Assembly (NCBI GenBank): GCA_913031145.1
Contig: CAJWCO010000013.1
Location: 1 to 62,374 of the forward strand
Length of the DNA: 62,374 nucleotides
Direction of reading: 5' to 3'
DNA from: an uncultured Cellvibrionales bacterium
GTDB taxonomy: Bacteria > Pseudomonadota > Gammaproteobacteria > Pseudomonadales > Porticoccaceae
A program made the translations under genes and the position numbers. A model generated the notes under the pieces. The model did not search any database, was not told the DNA's origin, and saw only the letters and a program-made list of their open reading frames with translations. Shown piece by piece: positions 59,029 through 62,374 of the stretch (within the stretch, counting starts at the first letter, position 1; every line of letters begins with the position of its first letter).

Positions 59029-61188
59029 TCACCAATACCAGCGCGCCCCGCGCTTCGCGCGCATGCGGAATTCTTTGGTCGTCCCGTACAAAGCGCTAAT
59101 GCGCGCATAACGGTCACTTAGATCACATAATTGGAGCGCGCCTATCTGGTCCATCCAACGACAGATTCCGCCCCTAAATTTTGGGAATCCGATCCCATAG
59201 ATCAGCGCCACATCCGCCTCTGCGGGGGAACCGACTATTTTTTCTTCCAAACAGCGCACCATTTCCATCGCCATGGGTAACATCAGCCGATCAACAATTT
59301 CCTCGTCGCTAACGTCTCTTCTGCTGCCTGCCACCGATTTAACGATCGCTGCCGCTTCTTCATCCAATTGTTTTTCGGGTCTACCCTTCGCATTAACGCG
59401 ATATTGGTAATAACCGACCCCATTTTTCTGACCGAGGCGGTTCGCTTTAAACAACGCCTCACTCGGCAACGTTAATTCACCTTTGTCAAAACGTTCTGGA
59501 AGTCCTTCGATCATTGATGCGTAACAATGATTCAGCGTGTCAATACCAATAACATCATTCAGGTAAGCAGGCCCCATCGGCCAGCCCCAATTTTCCATGA
59601 CAGCATCAATACGGCGATAGTCAGCGCCCTCGGCTAGCAACATTTCAAAGCCAAAAAGCATCGCAAACAGCACTCGGTTTACCAAAAAGCCGGGGCAATC
59701 ATTAACAACCACAGGTTTTTTTCCGAGCCCTAAGACATACTCGCAAAGTATAGCGACGGACCGATCTGAGCTTTGTGGCCCGCGCACAATTTCGACCAAA
59801 GGCATGGCGTGTACTGGATTAAAAAAATGTAGCCCGCAAAAATTCTCCGGCCGTTTCAAAGCGCTAGCCAGTCGGTCGATTGATATCGTGGACGTATTCG
59901 AGGAGATCACTGTCTCGTGGCCTACGTCATCCTCTAACTGAGCTAATACCGACTTCTTGATGGCTTCATTTTCGATGACAGCCTCGACAATAATCTGACA
60001 GCCATGCATATCTTTAGACAGGAGTGTAGGCGTTATCTTAGCCAGTGTCTGGCTCGACTCAAGGGAGGAAATTGCACCTCTATCAACACCTTTCCTCAAC
60101 AACTTTGACGCTTCAGACAACCCTAAATCCAGCGCGCTTTGTTGGATGTCTTTTAATGTGACGGAGTACCCCTTAATCACATTCTGATAGGCAATCCCTC
60201 CGCCCATAATGCCAGCACCAATCACGCCGCAATGCGTAATTTTGCCAGAAAGTCCCGGCAACCCGTTAATGCGAGATTTCGCCACCTCAGTGAGATATTG
60301 CTCATTCACCCTAAACCCCACTAGCGCCCTCACTTGGGGGGTTCGGGTCAATTGAAAACCCGCTTCTGCTTCTAGTTTTTGCGCATCTGACGAACCCAGA
60401 AGCACAGAATGTTTGAGTAATTCAGCTACTACTTTGGGTGCAGGATAACGCTCGCTAAACGCATCCTCTACCGACCGTTGCGCGGCTTCAAATAGCACAC
60501 TTCGGTCCCCTTCGACACCATTCTCGGAGACCACTTTCTGTTGGCGCGCTGCAACCCACAAGGAGTGATCACTCATACACTCACTCAATAACGCTAGCGC
60601 TCTGTCACGTAGCATATCCGCGCTCGCCAGCGTATCAACAAGACCTGCCGCAAGTGCGCTCTCGGCACTTTGGCTTTCGCCTGTAGTGATCCATTGTAGG
60701 GCTACCGCAGAGTCGATGATACGCGGTAAACGCAGCGTTGCACCAAAGCTAGGAATAATGCCCAAAGTTGTTTGAGGCAAGCCGATGGAAGCCGCATGAG
60801 ACATAACTCTGCAGTCGCATGCTAAGCAGAGATCAACACCGCCATCTAAGGCCTCACCCTGTATCACAACCACGCTCGGCAAAGGAAGTGCTTCAAGTCT
60901 CGCCAAGGTGTTACGCATAAACTCAATCTGTTCAAAAAATGACGCTCTGGACGCATAACACAGAGACTCAAGGGCCCCGCTGTCTGCACCTGAAAGAAAT
61001 CCAGACTTAGAACTGGTCACCATTAAGCCGCGAATGTCTGAGCGCGACTCGAGATGCTCTAGCACATGAGCTATTTCGCGCGCAGTTGATATGTCGAATC
61101 TATTGACTGGGTGATTTTGATTGTCAAAGCAGAGTTCGACCACGCCATTTTCAAGTGCTGCTAAATGTAAGGTATTCCCACGATACAT
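59029..61188 (-). CDS. FadB-like fatty-acid oxidation protein with an altered hydratase site
   Basis: A 719-residue protein colinear with FadB: N-terminal crotonase domain (1-190), linker, and 3-hydroxyacyl-CoA dehydrogenase (about 310-719) with VIGAGIMGGGIAYQ for NAD and the catalytic histidine in LHFFNPVHAMPLVEIVRG. In the hydratase half, E. coli FadB has catalytic Glu119 and Glu139; here the ungapped equivalents are D119 (ALDGGVDLCL) and Q139 (IGLPQTTLGI), and the glycines nearby differ too. Hydratase activity is therefore doubtful, the dehydrogenase likely. No thiolase gene (fadA) is adjacent. GGGAGAGTAGGG precedes the ATG. Confidence 0.88.
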   Translation of the reverse strand: MYRGNTLHLAALENGVVELCFDNQNHPVNRFDISTAREIAHVLEHLESRSDIRGLMVTSSKSGFLSGADSGALESLCYASRASFFEQIEFMRNTLARLEALPLPSVVVIQGEALDGGVDLCLACDCRVMSHAASIGLPQTTLGIIPSFGATLRLPRIIDSAVALQWITTGESQSAESALAAGLVDTLASADMLRDRALALLSECMSDHSLWVAARQQKVVSENGVEGDRSVLFEAAQRSVEDAFSERYPAPKVVAELLKHSVLLGSSDAQKLEAEAGFQLTRTPQVRALVGFRVNEQYLTEVAKSRINGLPGLSGKITHCGVIGAGIMGGGIAYQNVIKGYSVTLKDIQQSALDLGLSEASKLLRKGVDRGAISSLESSQTLAKITPTLLSKDMHGCQIIVEAVIENEAIKKSVLAQLEDDVGHETVISSNTSTISIDRLASALKRPENFCGLHFFNPVHAMPLVEIVRGPQSSDRSVAILCEYVLGLGKKPVVVNDCPGFLVNRVLFAMLFGFEMLLAEGADYRRIDAVMENWGWPMGPAYLNDVIGIDTLNHCYASMIEGLPERFDKGELTLPSEALFKANRLGQKNGVGYYQYRVNAKGRPEKQLDEEAAAIVKSVAGSRRDVSDEEIVDRLMLPMAMEMVRCLEEKIVGSPAEADVALIYGIGFPKFRGGICRWMDQIGALQLCDLSDRYARISALYGTTKEFRMRAKRGARWYW

Positions 61189-61433
61189 GCCCTACTCTCC
61201 CTTTCTTCCTTACCGCTTGCAAACCATTTGCTCGCACATAGACCTTTCAATACCCTGCGCGTTCGCTAAGTCATAAAAACATTCGAACACGCAAGGCTAA
61301 GACTGACCCCAGAGAATCAGCATGAGTAGCAGTTTTTCAGCACACTGCCGTTAGCGCAAGTCATTTGACCGGCTAAACGTGAACCATGGGTTCTCGTATT
61401 ACCTTGAGTACGCGGCATGAAAAATACCCTTAA

Positions 61434-62102
61434 TCAAGCAGGCTTTTGTAAAAGAATGACATCGTTATCGAAATATTCGGCGCAGGATCCCCACCTCGCC
61501 GCGAGAAACGCCCATGTCTCGCGACTGAAGAAACTAATATGGGTCGGGTCGAGTCGATAATGCCAGTGTCTAAACCGCGCCTGACTGATCACTAATTTTG
61601 TCATCACCGCCAACCACCCTTGCGGAAGAAGAAGGCCCCATAAACGCTCTAATTCTTCACCTGGACTGGCTAAATGCTCCACTACTTCAGTCGCAGTGAT
61701 AAAGTCATATCGGTCTTGCAATACGCGCACATCAGCACAGTAATGAGTGTCATAGAGTGATACAGAATGCCCGTATTCTTCCAACATGACAGACAGCGTT
61801 GGGCCGGGCCCTGAGCCGAAATCCAAGCCTCGGCTTCTAGGTGCGATGCGCTCGTTGAGAGGACCCGCAGCGCGGCTTAAAAATTGTCGGTAACCTTGGT
61901 CATCTGGGGAATTTATATGCAGATCGTACTGTGCCCGCTCGCCATCGCGATCAAGGTGATAGCACTGAGGTACAGAGACTAAAGCACAAAGAGCACATTG
62001 TTCATAGTGTCTGTGTGGATCCCGATGATATAAACTAAGGTTGCGGCAACAACATAAAGGACATGCTGTGTCTTCGGATGACGTGTTTTCTAAGTAGCTC
62101 AT
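61434..62102 (-). CDS. class I SAM-dependent methyltransferase with N-terminal zinc-ribbon
   Basis: A 222-residue protein. Cysteine pairs C14/C17 and C36/C39 form a probable zinc ribbon, then the SAM-binding motif LDFGSGPGPTLSVML and VVEHLASPGEELERLW (post-II region), as in the Methyltransf_11-23 group. The substrate is unknown. Alone between the FadB-like gene and tRNA-Pro; the 245 bases downstream hold nothing recognisable. Confidence 0.85.
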   Translation of the reverse strand: MSYLENTSSEDTACPLCCCRNLSLYHRDPHRHYEQCALCALVSVPQCYHLDRDGERAQYDLHINSPDDQGYRQFLSRAAGPLNERIAPRSRGLDFGSGPGPTLSVMLEEYGHSVSLYDTHYCADVRVLQDRYDFITATEVVEHLASPGEELERLWGLLLPQGWLAVMTKLVISQARFRHWHYRLDPTHISFFSRETWAFLAARWGSCAEYFDNDVILLQKPA

Positions 62103-62258
62103 AGCAAACGCATAGCATCACAACCTGATTGATGAGTGTAACCCACTCCCAGACCGCGTGTCGTGCACTGACCGCGAAATAGGTCTGTTCGCTCATCGGC
62201 ACATTTCGCCCGAAGCGATTTATATAGTGTTATTGTGGTGCTATATCTGCTTTGTCGA

Positions 62259-62287
62259 TTGACGCAACCGAGTCGAAAAAGTATCAT
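62259..62287 (+). promoter_or_regulatory. promoter of tRNA-Pro
   Basis: TTGACG (62259-62264) and TATCAT (62282-62287) with a 17-base spacer, followed by the GC-rich discriminator CCGCCTCGCG typical of stringently controlled stable-RNA promoters, about 35 bases before the tRNA. Confidence 0.75.
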
Positions 62288-62323
62288 TCCGCCTCGCGAG
62301 CTTTAGGGCGCCGCAAGGGAAAT

Positions 62324-62374
62324 CGGGGATTAGCGCAGTCTGGTAGCGCGCCTGCTTTGGGAGCAGGATGTCGG
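62324..62374 (+). tRNA. tRNA-Pro (anticodon UGG), 3' end beyond the window
   Basis: Acceptor strand CGGGGAT, D-arm AGCGCAGTCTGGTAGCGC, anticodon stem CCTGC/GCAGG with loop TTTGGGA and anticodon TGG at 62358-62360, then the start of the variable loop. Matches bacterial tRNA-Pro. The T-arm lies outside the window. Confidence 0.93.

Noticed and set aside
62099-62287. 62-codon minus-strand frame upstream of the methyltransferase
   Set aside because: It overlaps the tRNA-Pro promoter region, has no family resemblance, and is chance length.

Overview
The window is chromosomal DNA from an aerobic gammaproteobacterium. Gene order matches Pseudomonas-type chromosomes in two long stretches: rne-rluC-HAD-maf-yceD-rpmF-plsX-fabD-fabG-acpP-pabC-mltG-tmk-holB, and (serS,cysG)-lolA-ftsK-trxB-aat-bpt-infA-clpA-clpS-icd-rluE-nudJ-mnmA-purB-roxA. 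The Pseudomonas-like long isocitrate lyase, malate synthase G, ETF/ETF-ubiquinone oxidoreductase and FadB-type protein point to a heterotroph that lives on acetate and fatty acids, perhaps a marine relative of Cellvibrio or the OMG group. The genus cannot be read from this sequence. No rRNA, CRISPR array, prophage or insertion sequence was seen. Partial tRNA genes lie at both edges (tRNA-Ser UGA on the left, tRNA-Pro UGG on the right).

Layout. 1-3.4 kb: tRNA-Ser, RNase E and its long structured leader. 3.4-13.3 kb: pseudouridine synthase, phosphatase, Maf, then the ribosomal L32/fatty-acid-synthesis/cell-wall/replication block; a strong terminator follows acpP and fabF is missing from its usual place. 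13.5-16.9 kb: metallo-hydrolase, dimeric dUTPase, malate dehydrogenase, peroxiredoxin, a stand-alone yajC. 16.9-22.3 kb: a PLP-dependent D-cysteine desulfhydrase-like enzyme, Na+/amino acid symporter, 5'-nucleotidase, TauE/SafE exporter and CysB, possibly a sulfur amino acid or sulfonate module. 22.4-28.1 kb: ThrH, a TetR regulator with DUF1285, and divergent ETF-QO and EtfBA. 28.2-31.3 kb: exonuclease III and a tail-specific protease carrying a LysM domain. 31.3-33.8 kb: a gene-poor stretch, an SMR multidrug transporter, a perfect 34-bp inverted-repeat element and a tyrosine recombinase. 33.8-51.6 kb: the conserved cysG-to-roxA block, containing the N-degron pathway genes (aat, bpt, clpS, clpA). 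51.6-59 kb: gamma-glutamyltranspeptidase and a glyoxylate-shunt cluster (rraA, glcB, LysR regulator, aceA). 59-62.4 kb: FadB-like protein, a methyltransferase, tRNA-Pro.

The most notable observations are: (1) cysG is interrupted by an in-frame amber codon, and the conserved C-terminal coding sequence continues in the same frame behind it; (2) the FadB-like protein has both catalytic glutamates of its hydratase site replaced (E119D, E139Q by E. coli FadB numbering) while its dehydrogenase half looks intact; (3) a LysM peptidoglycan-binding domain sits inside the C-terminal region of the Prc protease; (4) a loxP-sized 13-8-13 inverted repeat lies just upstream of a complete tyrosine recombinase; (5) rraA, with an aldolase-type Arg-Asp pair, overlaps malate synthase G, next to a LysR gene placed between the two glyoxylate-shunt enzymes. 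All calls are from reading the sequence; no database search was run.
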